64,000 nt of DNA, from NCBI RefSeq assembly GCF_052068095.1, contig NZ_JBQHDG010000003.1:62001-126000 (forward strand), written 5' to 3'. The DNA is from Phytohabitans sp052068095. Lineage in GTDB: Bacteria > Actinomycetota > Actinomycetes > Mycobacteriales > Micromonosporaceae. Numbering within the stretch: the stretch's first letter is position 1; each line of letters begins with the position of its first letter. Shown here in pieces: positions 31,362 to 40,298 of this stretch. The notes beneath the pieces are model-generated. The model saw nothing but the letters and a program-made list of their open reading frames with translations. It had not been told where the DNA came from and did not search any database. The translations under genes and the position numbers were made by a program.

Positions 31362-32571
31362 GGTCGAGCTCCGCTCGGATGTCTTGGAACGCGGTGTAGT
31401 TGGCGATCACTTCCAGCCGGCCGGGCGGCACGAGCCGCACCGCCTCGCCGAAGGTACGTACGTGCTGGAACCGCACGTCGTTCACCTCGAGGCGTACCGC
31501 CAGGTCGTACGCACGGTCACCGGTGATGAGCACCTGGCGGCCGCGCAGCGGGCTGAAGTCGACGTCGAACAGCCACGACGTGTCGAGCCCGTCGGGGTCG
31601 CGCGCGTTGATCGAGAGCAGTGTCGGCGCGTTATCGGCCATGTCGAACGCCTCCAGCCAGCTCGCCGGGTTTTTGGCGAGCAGCAGCCGGATGTTGCGGC
31701 CGTCGCGGACCACCTGGGCGTACCGGCCGGCGACCGAGGCGACCGTGGAGAGGCGGGAGACCGCGTCGGTCGGGCGGACGCCGAACTGGGCCGCCACGGC
31801 GAGCGCGGTGGCCGCGTTGCCGAGGTTGACCCGGCCGGGGAGCTGGAGCGAGATCTTGTGCCAGGCGCCGCGCGGGTCGACCACGCCCTCGTCCTCGACC
31901 ACCCACTGCGGCACCGGCCGGCGCAGCGAGCAGCCGGTGCACCACCACTGGTCGGCCTGGCGCTCGATCGGCGAGCCGCACTCGGGGCAAACCCATGAGT
32001 CGTCATGCCACCGCTGGCCGGCGCTAAACCACGTGACGGCGGGAGAACCGGCGGCGGCCCACACGACCATCGGGTCGTCGGCGTTGGCCACCACGTGCAC
32101 GCCGGGGTGCTCGGCAAGCGCGGTGCGCCACATCTGGGCCATCATCGCGACCTCTTTGGCCCGGTCGAGCTGGTCACGGGAGAGGTTGAGCAGTGCCACC
32201 ACGCGCGGCTCGGTGGCGACCAGCACCCTGGGCAGGTAGTGCTCGTCGACCTCCAGCACCGCGTACGGCGTCTGGCCGGCCTTGGCGAGCGCGGAGGTGT
32301 GGCCGGTCGGCATGTTGGCGCCGAACCCGTTTGTCGCGACCGGCCCGAGCACGCCCACGGCGGCCGCGGCGAGGCGGGTCGTGGTGGTCTTGCCGTTGGT
32401 GCCGGAGATCAGGGCGATCGCGCGCCCCGCGGCGAGGTGGGCGAGGAGGTCTGGGTCGATCTTGAGGCCGATCCAGCCGCCGATCACCGAACCGTCGCCG
32501 CGCCCAGCCGCTCGCGACAGGGCGGCCGCCGTGCGGGAGACCGAGCTGGCGACCTTCGCCCGCAGGGGCAT
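31351..32571 (-). CDS. murT: Lipid II isoglutaminyl synthase, ligase subunit MurT
   Basis: A 406-residue Mur-ligase-like enzyme that amidates lipid II together with GatD. The ATP-binding P-loop is ALISGTNGKTTTTRLAAAAV. The MurT-specific Cys4 zinc element is CPECGSPIERQADQWWCTGC in the middle domain, and the C-terminal DUF1727 domain includes LEAFDMADNAPTLLSINARD and VLITGDRAYDLAVRLEV. I chose the ATG giving MPLRAKVASSV, as in homologues; an in-frame GTG lies five codons upstream. It is the first gene of murT-gatD-TVP38. Confidence 0.92.
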   Translation of the reverse strand: MPLRAKVASSVSRTAAALSRAAGRGDGSVIGGWIGLKIDPDLLAHLAAGRAIALISGTNGKTTTTRLAAAAVGVLGPVATNGFGANMPTGHTSALAKAGQTPYAVLEVDEHYLPRVLVATEPRVVALLNLSRDQLDRAKEVAMMAQMWRTALAEHPGVHVVANADDPMVVWAAAGSPAVTWFSAGQRWHDDSWVCPECGSPIERQADQWWCTGCSLRRPVPQWVVEDEGVVDPRGAWHKISLQLPGRVNLGNAATALAVAAQFGVRPTDAVSRLSTVASVAGRYAQVVRDGRNIRLLLAKNPASWLEAFDMADNAPTLLSINARDPDGLDTSWLFDVDFSPLRGRQVLITGDRAYDLAVRLEVNDVRFQHVRTFGEAVRLVPPGRLEVIANYTAFQDIRAELDRVL

Positions 32572-32844
32572 CTTGCCGTCCGTCACGGAGGCGAGGTTAC
32601 CAACGCAGTCTGGATCTCCACTCGACCGTCGGGAAACCGTCCGTCGCGCGCGATGTGTGTGGCGATACTCACCGTGAGCGATCAACGAAGCGTGAGTCCG
32701 AGTTCGACAGAGTGTCGCGACATTTAGGACAGTGGCCTTAACGACCGCTCATATTCTTGCGTGCCAAACTCGCTCCGTAAGATTCTCGTCACAGCGTGTG
32801 GAGAACGGCATCCGCTACAAACGTTGAGCCGGGTCGTTCACCCG

Positions 32845-33055
32845 GCCGCGCCGCCGAGACACGCCGAGCCCTGCCCGCTCGTCCGGTGCGGACCTTGGAG
32901 CCACACAACGGCATAGCGGGCGGGGACGGGGGACCCAGGATCTGCGGTCCCGACCCACGCCGGGGAGACCCGGCCGGGCTGAGGCCTTGGGGTGAAGCCG
33001 CCACGGCGGCCGGGCAATCCTTCCCGCCCGAACCCGACAGCTCACCTCGCAGGCG
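32845..33055 (+). promoter_or_regulatory. ydaO/yuaA (c-di-AMP) riboswitch
   Basis: The leader contains the conserved blocks of this class in order: GACGGGGGACCCAGGATC, then CCTTGGGGTGAAGCCGCC, then CCGGGCAATCC, CCCGAACCCGACAGCTCACC, and a closing CGCAGGC. It ends about 20 nt before the start of the NlpC/P60 gene. In actinobacteria this riboswitch controls cell-wall hydrolase genes, turning them off when c-di-AMP is high. A TAAGAT -10 box at 32778-32783 is a possible promoter upstream. Exact ends are approximate. Confidence 0.85.
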
Positions 33056-33075
33056 TGCCGGAGGGAACACATACC

Positions 33076-33900
33076 GTGCACGAACTCCGTTCGGGCCGGC
33101 ACAGGCTGCCCGCGAAAAGGCGGGCCGGCCGGCTCGCGCTCGCCGTCGGGCTCTGCGTGTGCGCCGGCCAGCTGCTGGCCGGTCCCGCGCTCGCCGAAGC
33201 CGCGCCCGTGTCGACCACCACCGTCGCCGCCGCGCAGGCGGCCGCGTCGGTCACTCCACACGTGACGATCAAGCCGAACACCGCCCGCCTGCCGTGGGGC
33301 AACACGCTGGTGCTCACTGCCACGATCACCGACCCGAGCACCCGCAAGGCGGTCTGGGGCGGCACCGTCCAGTTCCAGGTGTGGAAGGGCGGGAAGTGGG
33401 TCAGCACCGGCACCCGTCCGGTCTACTCCACCGGCAAGTCGATCCTCTCCATCAAGCCGTACGAGAGCCGCATGTACCGGGCCGTCTACAGCGGACGTGG
33501 CTCGTACAAGGGGACGGTCACCGGCCGGACCTCGGTCGCGGTGATCGCCAGCCGGGCCAAGGTGCTCGCCGAAGCGCGCAAGCACATCGGCAAGCCGTAC
33601 AAGTTCGGCGCCGTAGGACCCTCGGCTTTCGACTGCTCGGGCTTCACCAAGTACGTGTACAAGAAGGCCGCCGGGCGGGTGCTCCCGCACAAGGCGAACG
33701 ACCAGCAGCGCTCGGGCACCGGCGTGGCGAAGAACAAGGCGCTCCCCGGCGACCTGATCGTGATCCGCTCCGGCTCGTACGGCACCCACGTCGGCATCTA
33801 CGCCGGCGGCGGCTACATGTACGACTCGCCGCGCGCCGGTGTGCGGGTCGGCAAGCACAAGATCTGGTCGAGCAACTACGTGGTGCGCCGGCTCGCCTAG
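33076..33900 (+). CDS. Secreted NlpC/P60 peptidoglycan hydrolase
   Basis: A 274-residue exported endopeptidase. The signal peptide is LALAVGLCVCAGQLLAGPAL, with cleavage near ALAEA. An Ig-like domain follows (about 65-160, VTIKPNTARLPWGNTLVLTA onward). The C-terminal NlpC/P60 domain has catalytic Cys187 (SAFDCSGFTKYVYK) and His238 (GTHVGIYAGGG). It would cut peptide stems in the wall. The GTG start lies after the riboswitch, with GGAGGGA upstream. Expression is therefore probably c-di-AMP dependent. Confidence 0.92.
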   Translation: MHELRSGRHRLPAKRRAGRLALAVGLCVCAGQLLAGPALAEAAPVSTTTVAAAQAAASVTPHVTIKPNTARLPWGNTLVLTATITDPSTRKAVWGGTVQFQVWKGGKWVSTGTRPVYSTGKSILSIKPYESRMYRAVYSGRGSYKGTVTGRTSVAVIASRAKVLAEARKHIGKPYKFGAVGPSAFDCSGFTKYVYKKAAGRVLPHKANDQQRSGTGVAKNKALPGDLIVIRSGSYGTHVGIYAGGGYMYDSPRAGVRVGKHKIWSSNYVVRRLA

Positions 33901-33947
33901 TCGCTCCACTTCCCTCCCCGGCACCGATACATCACCCCATCCCCCCA

Positions 33948-33987
33948 ACGATCCAGGGCAAGCCCATCCGGGTTTGCCCTGGATCGT
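33948..33987 (+). terminator. Terminator hairpin after NlpC/P60
   Basis: ACGATCCAGGGCAAGCC (33948-33964) pairs with GGTTTGCCCTGGATCGT (33971-33987), with one G-T wobble, around CATCCG. It ends in GATC-containing bases, like other large palindromes in this window. Confidence 0.7.
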
Positions 33988-34108
33988 CTCTGGGGTCGGT
34001 TGCCCCCTCCGGCCTGTCGCCATCCGGACCCTCCACCGCCCTCCACCGCATTTGACGTGCGGTTTTGTCAAGGGGGTCACCCGAGCAACGCTGCGATTCC
34101 GGTTGCGA

Positions 34109-34142
34109 GTGGAGGGAAGTGGAGTACAGTGGGGCGCAGTGG
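34109..34142 (+). promoter_or_regulatory. MraZ-binding repeats (four GTGG boxes at 10-bp spacing)
   Basis: GTGG occurs at exactly 34109, 34119, 34129 and 34139. This matches the direct-repeat operator bound by MraZ upstream of mraZ in other bacteria. Four boxes are more than the minimum and sit about 80 bp before the mraZ start, so the dcw promoter is probably autoregulated. Confidence 0.8.
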
Positions 34143-34223
34143 CAGGGTTACTCACCGGAGGGACCCGCCGGCCCCGGGGGACAGCGGCTCCGCGAAAGCC
34201 GCCAGAGGCGAGGGGGTGGGCCG

Positions 34224-34655
34224 ATGTTTCTCGGCACCCACACCCCGCGCCTGGACGAAAAGGGCCGGTTGATCCTTCCGGCGAAGTTTCGCGACGAGCT
34301 GGCGGGAGGTGTCGTGATCACAAAAGGGCAGGAGCGCTGCCTCTACGTCTTCCCAGCACCCGAGTTCCAGCGGATCGCGGGCCAGCTACGCGAGACGCCG
34401 ATGACACACAAGGCGGCTCGGGCCTACAGCCGGGTGTTCTTCGCGAGCGCCCACGACGAGGTGCCCGACAAGCAGGGCCGGGTGACGATCCCGGGCCACC
34501 TGCGGGAGTACGCCGGGTTGAGCCGCGAACTCGTCGTGATCGGTGCGAGCAGCCGGGTGGAGATCTGGGACAAGCAAGCGTGGGACACCTATCTCTCCGA
34601 GAGCGAAGACGACTTCGCGGGCATCGAGGAGGGGGTGCTGCCCGGAGGACTCTAA
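34224..34655 (+). CDS. mraZ: Transcriptional regulator/division protein MraZ
   Basis: A 143-residue protein with two SpoVT/AbrB-like MraZ half-domains. The first is MFLGTHTPRLDEKGRLILPA with KFRDEL. The second is VPDKQGRVTIPGHLREYAGL with VVIGASSRVEIWDKQAW. MraZ forms ring-shaped oligomers that bind repeats upstream of its own operon. The ATG follows GAGGGGG at suitable distance. It is the first gene of the dcw cluster, with four candidate MraZ boxes in front. Confidence 0.95.
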   Translation: MFLGTHTPRLDEKGRLILPAKFRDELAGGVVITKGQERCLYVFPAPEFQRIAGQLRETPMTHKAARAYSRVFFASAHDEVPDKQGRVTIPGHLREYAGLSRELVVIGASSRVEIWDKQAWDTYLSESEDDFAGIEEGVLPGGL

Positions 34656-34845
34656 GGGCTGGCAGACGCCGTACTGCGAGATCTCCAGCCGCTCCTGCAC
34701 CTGACGTCTCTTCCCCGATGTCAGGCGCGTCCCGGCCTCCCCGCGAAGGAGGCTCACGGAAGAGCGGATGGGGATCTGGCAGTACGGCGCACGGTTCTTC
34801 GGGCACCGGGCGCATGGGCACACGGGCGGGTCACTGGGGGTCGAG

Positions 34846-35817
34846 ATGGGGGAGCTGCGCGGCACGCACGTGCCGGTGCTGCTGGAGCGGTGCCTCGCGC
34901 TGCTCGCGCCCGCGCTCGACCGGGGTGACCGTACGACCGTGCACGTGGACGCCACCCTCGGGCTCGGCGGCCACGCGGAGGCGGTGCTCCGGGCGCATCC
35001 CCGGACCGTCCTGATCGGACTCGACCGGGACACCGAGGCGCTCGCGCACGCGCGGGCCCGGCTGGAGCCGTTCCGCGGGCGCGCGCACCTCGTGCACGCG
35101 GTCTACGACGAGCTGCCGCGGGTGCTCGACCTGCTCGACTACGAGCGGGTCGACGGGGTGCTCTTCGACCTCGGGGTGTCGTCCCTCCAGCTCGACGCGC
35201 CCGACCGCGGGTTCGCCTACGCGCAGGACGCGCCGCTGGACATGCGCATGGACCAGACCCGCGGCCGGACGGCCGAGGAGGTCGTCAACGAGTACGAGGC
35301 GCCCGAGCTGATCAGGGTGCTGCGGGTGTACGGCGAGGAGAAGTTCGCCGCACGGATCGCCGCGGCGATCGTGCGCGAGCGGGCGAAGGCGCCCATCACC
35401 TCGTCGGCACGGCTGGCCGCGCTGGTGCGGGACGCGATACCCGCGGCGGCGAGGCGCACCGGGGGGCACCCCGCCAAGAGAACGTTCCAAGCACTTCGCA
35501 TCGAGGTAAACGGCGAGCTGGCCGCGCTGGAAAGGGCGCTGCCGTTCGCGCTCGACGCCCTCGCGCCGGGTGGCCGCGCGGTGGTCCTGTCCTACCACTC
35601 GCTGGAGGACCGGATCGCCAAGCGGGCGCTCGCCGCGCGGGCACGGAGCACCGGGCCGGTCGACCTGCCGGTCGAGCTGCCCGGCACCGGGCCGACGCTG
35701 CGGCTGCTCAGCCGCGGCGCCGAGCCACCGAGCGAGGAGGAGGTCGCGGCAAACCCGCGCGCCGCATCAGTGCGGCTGCGGGCCGCGGCCCGGATCGAAG
35801 AGGGGGAGGGGACATGA
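34846..35817 (+). CDS. rsmH: 16S rRNA (cytosine-1402-N4) methyltransferase RsmH
   Basis: A 323-residue enzyme that N4-methylates C1402 of 16S rRNA. It begins with the family motif GELRGTHVPVLLERCLALLA and has VHVDATLGLGGHAEAVLR (SAM site), VDGVLFDLGVSSLQLDAPDR, GFAYAQDAPLDMRMDQTRGR, and RTFQALRIEVNGELAALERA. I chose the ATG at 34846 since the protein then starts at the conserved part; an ATG at 34768 would add 26 nonconserved residues. It overlaps the FtsL-like gene by 4 bp. Confidence 0.94.
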   Translation: MGELRGTHVPVLLERCLALLAPALDRGDRTTVHVDATLGLGGHAEAVLRAHPRTVLIGLDRDTEALAHARARLEPFRGRAHLVHAVYDELPRVLDLLDYERVDGVLFDLGVSSLQLDAPDRGFAYAQDAPLDMRMDQTRGRTAEEVVNEYEAPELIRVLRVYGEEKFAARIAAAIVRERAKAPITSSARLAALVRDAIPAAARRTGGHPAKRTFQALRIEVNGELAALERALPFALDALAPGGRAVVLSYHSLEDRIAKRALAARARSTGPVDLPVELPGTGPTLRLLSRGAEPPSEEEVAANPRAASVRLRAAARIEEGEGT

Positions 35818-36470
35818 ACGCCATCGGGAGCAGCAGGATCAAGACGACAGGAGCACCGCGGTCGGGGGGCCGGACCGCGGAGCGGGAACACCGGACGGTC
35901 GGCAACACCGCGCTGAAGACCGAGCCGATCGACACCGCGCGGGATTCCGCGGCGCCGGGGGGCGCACCGCGGGAGCGCAAGGTCGTGCCGTGGCTGCGGG
36001 TCGCGCCGCCGCTGCCGGTGGCGGTGCCGCGGGCACCGTTCATCGCGCTGATCCTGGTCGTCGTGGTCGGCGGCGTGCTGGGCATCCTCGTGGTCAACAC
36101 GAAGATCAACGAGAACGCCTTCCGGCTGAGCGAGCTGCGCGAGCAGCAGTCCGCGCTCGACGTGCAGGAGCAGCAGCTCAAGCAGGAGATCGCGCGGGCC
36201 GAGGACCCGGGCAACCTCACCGCCCAGGCCCTCCGGCTGGGTCTCGTGCAGGGCACCCCGGTGCAGATCCGGCTGCCCGACGGCCGGGTGACCGGCATGA
36301 TGACGCCCGCCACGCAGGCGCCGTCGATCACCAGCCAGCAGGGCACCGGCACCGGCACCGGCGAGCAGGCGGGTGGCACGGGCACCGGCCAGCAGGGCAC
36401 CGGCGACCAGGCGGGCGGCACGGGTAACACCCAGCAGGGGACCGGCACCAACCAGCAGCCGACGGAGTAG
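35814..36470 (+). CDS. ftsL: Cell division protein FtsL-like (bitopic, coiled coil)
   Basis: A 218-residue bitopic membrane protein in the normal ftsL position between rsmH and ftsI. It has a basic cytoplasmic N-terminus of about 70 residues, one transmembrane helix (APFIALILVVVVGGVLGILV), a short coiled coil (INENAFRLSELREQQSALDV, QEQQLKQEI), and a Gly/Thr/Gln-rich low-complexity tail (about 165-218) of repeated GTG and QQGTG units. FtsL bridges FtsQ/FtsB and FtsW/FtsI at the septum. The tail is longer than usual. The ATG overlaps the rsmH stop as ATGA. Confidence 0.85.
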   Translation: MNAIGSSRIKTTGAPRSGGRTAEREHRTVGNTALKTEPIDTARDSAAPGGAPRERKVVPWLRVAPPLPVAVPRAPFIALILVVVVGGVLGILVVNTKINENAFRLSELREQQSALDVQEQQLKQEIARAEDPGNLTAQALRLGLVQGTPVQIRLPDGRVTGMMTPATQAPSITSQQGTGTGTGEQAGGTGTGQQGTGDQAGGTGNTQQGTGTNQQPTE

Positions 36471-36476
36471 GTCAGG

Positions 36477-38753
36477 ATGCCGCAGCGGCCTTCGGGGTCT
36501 TCCGGGTCTGGTCCACGCGGAGCGGGCACGCGACGCGAGGACCAGACCCCAGGTGAGACAGTGCCGCGCCGGGGCAGCGACGAGCCCCGGCGCGGTTCCG
36601 CCCGTGGCACGGACGCCACGCGGCGGGGTGGAAAGCCCGACGACTCCGCGCGAGCGGAGCGAGCGTCGACCGGCGAAGCACCGGCGGAGCGCGGCTTCGG
36701 GATCTCCGAGGCGCGGGCGTACACGCCGCGCGGCCGCACGATGCGGGAGCGGACGCCGCGCACCGGGCGGACCGCCGATCCCTTCCGGCCGGCGCTGCAA
36801 GTGGTCGAGGGCGGCAAGCCGCGCAACGCCCGCCGCGCGCCTGGGGAGGAGCCCAAGCGGGCGGAGGCGCCACAGACTCCTCCGAGGGCCACGAAGAAAG
36901 CCGCCCCCTCGTCGGTACCCGGACCTCGAAAGCGCACGACGGCGGCGAAGGCGTCCGCGGCGGCGAAAAAGGCAGCGGCGCCGCGGAAGAGGGCGCCCGC
37001 GCGGCCGCGGCGCCCGCCGCGGCTGATGGACCAGCGGCGGCGGCTGCGCCTGGGCACGGTGCTGGCGCTCACGGTCTTCGCCACGATCGGGATCCGGATC
37101 GTGACACTCCAGTTCACCGAGTCGCCGGCCTTCGCGGCGAAGGGTCTGGAGACGCGGCTGGACCGGGTCGTCCTGCCCGCGCCGCGCGGCGCCATCTACG
37201 ACCGGGGCGGTGCCGTGCTCGCGCAGAGCGTCGAGGCTCGCTATGTGGCGGTCGACCCGGAGCTCGCCACCGACCTGCCGAAGACGGCCGCCGCGCTCGA
37301 GCCGCTCATCGCCGTACCCAAGTCGGTGTTGATGACCAAGATGGCCAAGCGCAAGCAGCCCGGCGGTGGCCCGTCCCGCTTCGAGTACCTGGCGCGTGGT
37401 GTCTCCATCGCCGACGGCCGGCGGGTCGAGGCGCTCAACCTGCCAGGGATCATCGTCGACCGCGACGAGCAGCGCCAGGTGCCCGGCCAGGACCTCGCGG
37501 CCAGCATCATCGGCTTCACCAGCCAGGACCTCAACGGCCTGGAAGGGCTGGAGGCACGCTACGACGAGCTGCTGCGCGGTGTCGACGGCAAGCGGGTCTT
37601 CGAGGTGGGACAGGGCGCGCTCGACGCGGAGATCCCGGGCGGCTACAACCAGGAGACCAAGGCCCAGCCGGGCAGCTCGCTCCAGCTGACCATCGACCGC
37701 GACCTCCAGTACATGGTGCAGCGGACGCTTTTCGCCCGGATGCAGGAGGCGAAGGCGTACGTCGGCGCGGCGGTCGTGCTCGACGTGCGCAGCGGCGAGG
37801 TGCTGGCGCAGGCCAGCTACCCGACGTACGACGCCGCCCAGCCGCTGAAGAGCAAGCCCGAGGACCGCGAGGACACCGCGACGAGCTTCGTGGTCGACCC
37901 CGGCTCGGTGCACAAGGCGATCACCATCAGCGCCGCGCTGCAAGAGGGCGCGGTCAAGCCGACCGACACGTTCATGGTGGGGCCGAACGTGATCAAGGGC
38001 GACCAGCGCTTCAAGGACTCGCACACCAACTGGACGCCCCGGCGGATGAGCATCCCGGGCATCCTCGCGTACTCCTCCAACGTCGGCACCATCGCGATCG
38101 CCGACAAGCTGGGCAAGGAGAAGCTGTACGAGTACCAGAAGAAGTTCGGGCTCGGCACGGCGACCGGCGTCGGCGTGCCCGGCGAGGCGTCCGGCGCGCT
38201 GCTGCCACCGGAGGACTGGAGCGGCTCGGCGTACGGCTCGGTGCCGATCGGCCACAGCGTGGCGGTGACTCCGCTCCAGATGGCCGCGGCGTACGCGGCG
38301 ATCGCCAACGACGGCACGTGGGTGCAGCCGCACCTGGTGAAGGAGACGATCGGCCCGGACGGCAAGCGCACGCCGGCCGCGCCGCCCACCAGGCGCCAGG
38401 TGATCACGCCGGAGACCGCCCGCGAGGTGCGCACGATGCTGGAGGCGGTGACCACCGTCAAGGGCGCCACGGGCGTCCACGCGGCGGTCGACGGCTACCG
38501 GGTGGCGGGCAAGACCGGCACCGGCTCGCGCGTGGTCAACGGCAAGTACGTGCCCGGCAGCGTCGCGTCGTTCGTCGGCATGGCGCCGGCGGACAACCCG
38601 CGCTACGTCATCGCGGTCTTCGCGCACGTGCCGGCCGGCGGGGGCGGCGAGGTCACCGCGCCGGCGTTCCACGACATGATGGGGTACGCGCTCACCCACT
38701 TCGGGGTACCGGTGAGCAGCGGGAAGCCGCCGAACTTTGTCGTCTACCCCTGA
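36477..38753 (+). CDS. ftsI: Septal peptidoglycan transpeptidase FtsI (PBP2/PbpB)
   Basis: A 758-residue class B penicillin-binding protein. The cytoplasmic N-terminus is very long (about 185 residues, rich in Arg, Lys and Ala) before the transmembrane helix LGTVLALTVFATIGIRIV. The dimerisation domain starts at VVLPAPRGAIYDRGGAVLAQ. The transpeptidase domain has SVHK (Ser477, Lys480), SSN (533-535) and KTG (679-681). It cross-links septal peptidoglycan with FtsW. It starts 6 bp after the ftsL stop. Confidence 0.95.
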   Translation: MPQRPSGSSGSGPRGAGTRREDQTPGETVPRRGSDEPRRGSARGTDATRRGGKPDDSARAERASTGEAPAERGFGISEARAYTPRGRTMRERTPRTGRTADPFRPALQVVEGGKPRNARRAPGEEPKRAEAPQTPPRATKKAAPSSVPGPRKRTTAAKASAAAKKAAAPRKRAPARPRRPPRLMDQRRRLRLGTVLALTVFATIGIRIVTLQFTESPAFAAKGLETRLDRVVLPAPRGAIYDRGGAVLAQSVEARYVAVDPELATDLPKTAAALEPLIAVPKSVLMTKMAKRKQPGGGPSRFEYLARGVSIADGRRVEALNLPGIIVDRDEQRQVPGQDLAASIIGFTSQDLNGLEGLEARYDELLRGVDGKRVFEVGQGALDAEIPGGYNQETKAQPGSSLQLTIDRDLQYMVQRTLFARMQEAKAYVGAAVVLDVRSGEVLAQASYPTYDAAQPLKSKPEDREDTATSFVVDPGSVHKAITISAALQEGAVKPTDTFMVGPNVIKGDQRFKDSHTNWTPRRMSIPGILAYSSNVGTIAIADKLGKEKLYEYQKKFGLGTATGVGVPGEASGALLPPEDWSGSAYGSVPIGHSVAVTPLQMAAAYAAIANDGTWVQPHLVKETIGPDGKRTPAAPPTRRQVITPETAREVRTMLEAVTTVKGATGVHAAVDGYRVAGKTGTGSRVVNGKYVPGSVASFVGMAPADNPRYVIAVFAHVPAGGGGEVTAPAFHDMMGYALTHFGVPVSSGKPPNFVVYP

Positions 38754-38793
38754 ACCGCCGGACGTGCTGTACGGCCGGCGTGCCACCAACCGG

Positions 38794-38799
38794 TAGGGT
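38794..38799 (+). promoter_or_regulatory. Possible -10 box before murE
   Basis: TAGGGT lies 8 nt before the GTG of murE and no ribosome-binding site is visible in the 54-bp gap after ftsI. An internal, near-leaderless promoter is plausible. Confidence 0.35.
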
Positions 38800-38807
38800 C
38801 TGACGCC

Positions 38808-40298
38808 GTGCCTGGCAATCTCCGTCCGCGTACGGTGACACCGCGCCCCCTGGCCGGCCTCGCGGCGCTGGTTGGCGCCACCACGGCGGCTGACCTACTG
38901 ATCGGCGGGGTGACGCACGCGAGCGGCGACGTACGGGCGGGCGACCTCTACGCGGCGCTGCCCGGCGCCCGGCGCCACGGGAGCGAGTTCGTGGCGGACG
39001 CGGCCCGCGCCGGTGCGGTGGCGGTGCTCACCGACCCGGCCGGCGCCCCCGCCGCGGCCGAGGCGGGGCTGCCGGCGATCGTGGTGGACCAGCCCCGGGA
39101 GGCGCTCGGCCCGATCGCCTCGGCCGTCTACGGCGACCCGACCGCGCACCTCACGGTCATCGGCGTCACCGGCACGGCCGGCAAGACCTCGACCGCGTAC
39201 CTGGTGGAGAGCGGGCTGCGCGCCGCCGGCCACGTGACCGGGCTGATCGGCACCGTGGAGACGCGCCTGGGCGACCTGGTGGTCGACAGCGTCCGCACCA
39301 CGCCCGAGGCGACCGACCTGCACGCGCTGCTCGCGACCGCCCGCGAGCGGGGTGTGACCGCCGTGGTGATGGAGGTGTCCAGCCACGCCCTCGCGATGGG
39401 CCGGGTCAGCGGGGTGCGCTTCGACGTCGGCGGGTATACCAACTTCGGCCTCGACCACCTCGACTTCCACGCGGACGCGGACGACTACTTCGCGGCCAAG
39501 GCGAAGCTCTTCGACGGCCGCTGCCGGGTGGAGATCCTCAACCTCGACGACCGGGCACTGACGCCGTTGATGAAGCCGGCGACGGTGACGTACTCGGCGG
39601 CGGGTTCGCCGGACGCCACCTGGCGGGCTGCCGACATTTCGGGCATAGCGTACGCCCAGCGGTTCACGGCGATCGGCCCGGACGGGCCCGTCGAAGCCGG
39701 CGTCTCCCTGCCCGGGCGGCACAACGTCGCCAACGCGCTGCTGGCCATCGCCGCGCTCGCCGCCACCGGCGTCGATCCGGCTACCGCCGCCCGCGGTGTG
39801 GCCGCCTGCCCCGGCGTTCCGGGGCGGCTGGAGCGGGTCGAGGCGCCCGGGCCGGTGCTCGGCGTCGTCGACTACGCGCACAAGCCGGACGCGATCGTCG
39901 CCGCGCTCGCCGCGCTGCGCGAGCTCGCCACCGGCCGGGTGTTCTGCGTGATCGGTGCCGGCGGCGACCGCGACAAGGCGAAGCGCCCGCTGATGGGCCG
40001 GGCCGCCGCCGAGGGCGCGGACGTCGTGGTGGTCACCGACGACAACCCGCGTACCGAGGACCCGGCGGCGATCCGGCGGGGCGTGCTGGACGGCGCGACG
40101 GGCGCCTCCGGCGCCGAGGTCTTCGAGGTCGCGGGGCGGCGGGCGGCGATCGACTTCGCGGTCGGCAAGGCGGCGCCGGGCGACATCGTCGCGGTGCTGG
40201 GCAAGGGACACGAACGCGGGCAGGAGGTCGGCGGCGAGGTGCTGCCCTTCGACGACCGGGTGGAGCTCGCCGCGGCGCTCGCGGAGGTGATGGCGTGA
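38808..40298 (+). CDS. murE: UDP-N-acetylmuramoyl-tripeptide synthetase MurE
   Basis: A 496-residue Mur ligase that adds the third stem-peptide residue. It has the ATP site VIGVTGTAGKTSTAYLVESG, VVMEVSSHALAMGRVSGVRF, FTNFGLDHLDFH-type metal-binding region (read here as YTNFGLDHLDFHADADDYF), and DDNPRTEDP near the C-terminus. The DNPR motif is diagnostic for meso-diaminopimelate as substrate, as expected for Micromonosporaceae-type walls (some then hydroxylate it). It overlaps murF by four bases. Confidence 0.95.
   Translation: MPGNLRPRTVTPRPLAGLAALVGATTAADLLIGGVTHASGDVRAGDLYAALPGARRHGSEFVADAARAGAVAVLTDPAGAPAAAEAGLPAIVVDQPREALGPIASAVYGDPTAHLTVIGVTGTAGKTSTAYLVESGLRAAGHVTGLIGTVETRLGDLVVDSVRTTPEATDLHALLATARERGVTAVVMEVSSHALAMGRVSGVRFDVGGYTNFGLDHLDFHADADDYFAAKAKLFDGRCRVEILNLDDRALTPLMKPATVTYSAAGSPDATWRAADISGIAYAQRFTAIGPDGPVEAGVSLPGRHNVANALLAIAALAATGVDPATAARGVAACPGVPGRLERVEAPGPVLGVVDYAHKPDAIVAALAALRELATGRVFCVIGAGGDRDKAKRPLMGRAAAEGADVVVVTDDNPRTEDPAAIRRGVLDGATGASGAEVFEVAGRRAAIDFAVGKAAPGDIVAVLGKGHERGQEVGGEVLPFDDRVELAAALAEVMA

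Noticed and set aside
35592..38789. Very long open frame (over 1000 codons) on the minus strand across ftsL and ftsI
   Set aside because: It is the antisense of rsmH/ftsL/ftsI, is extremely rich in Arg, Gly and His, and shows no domain. High GC makes such shadows common.
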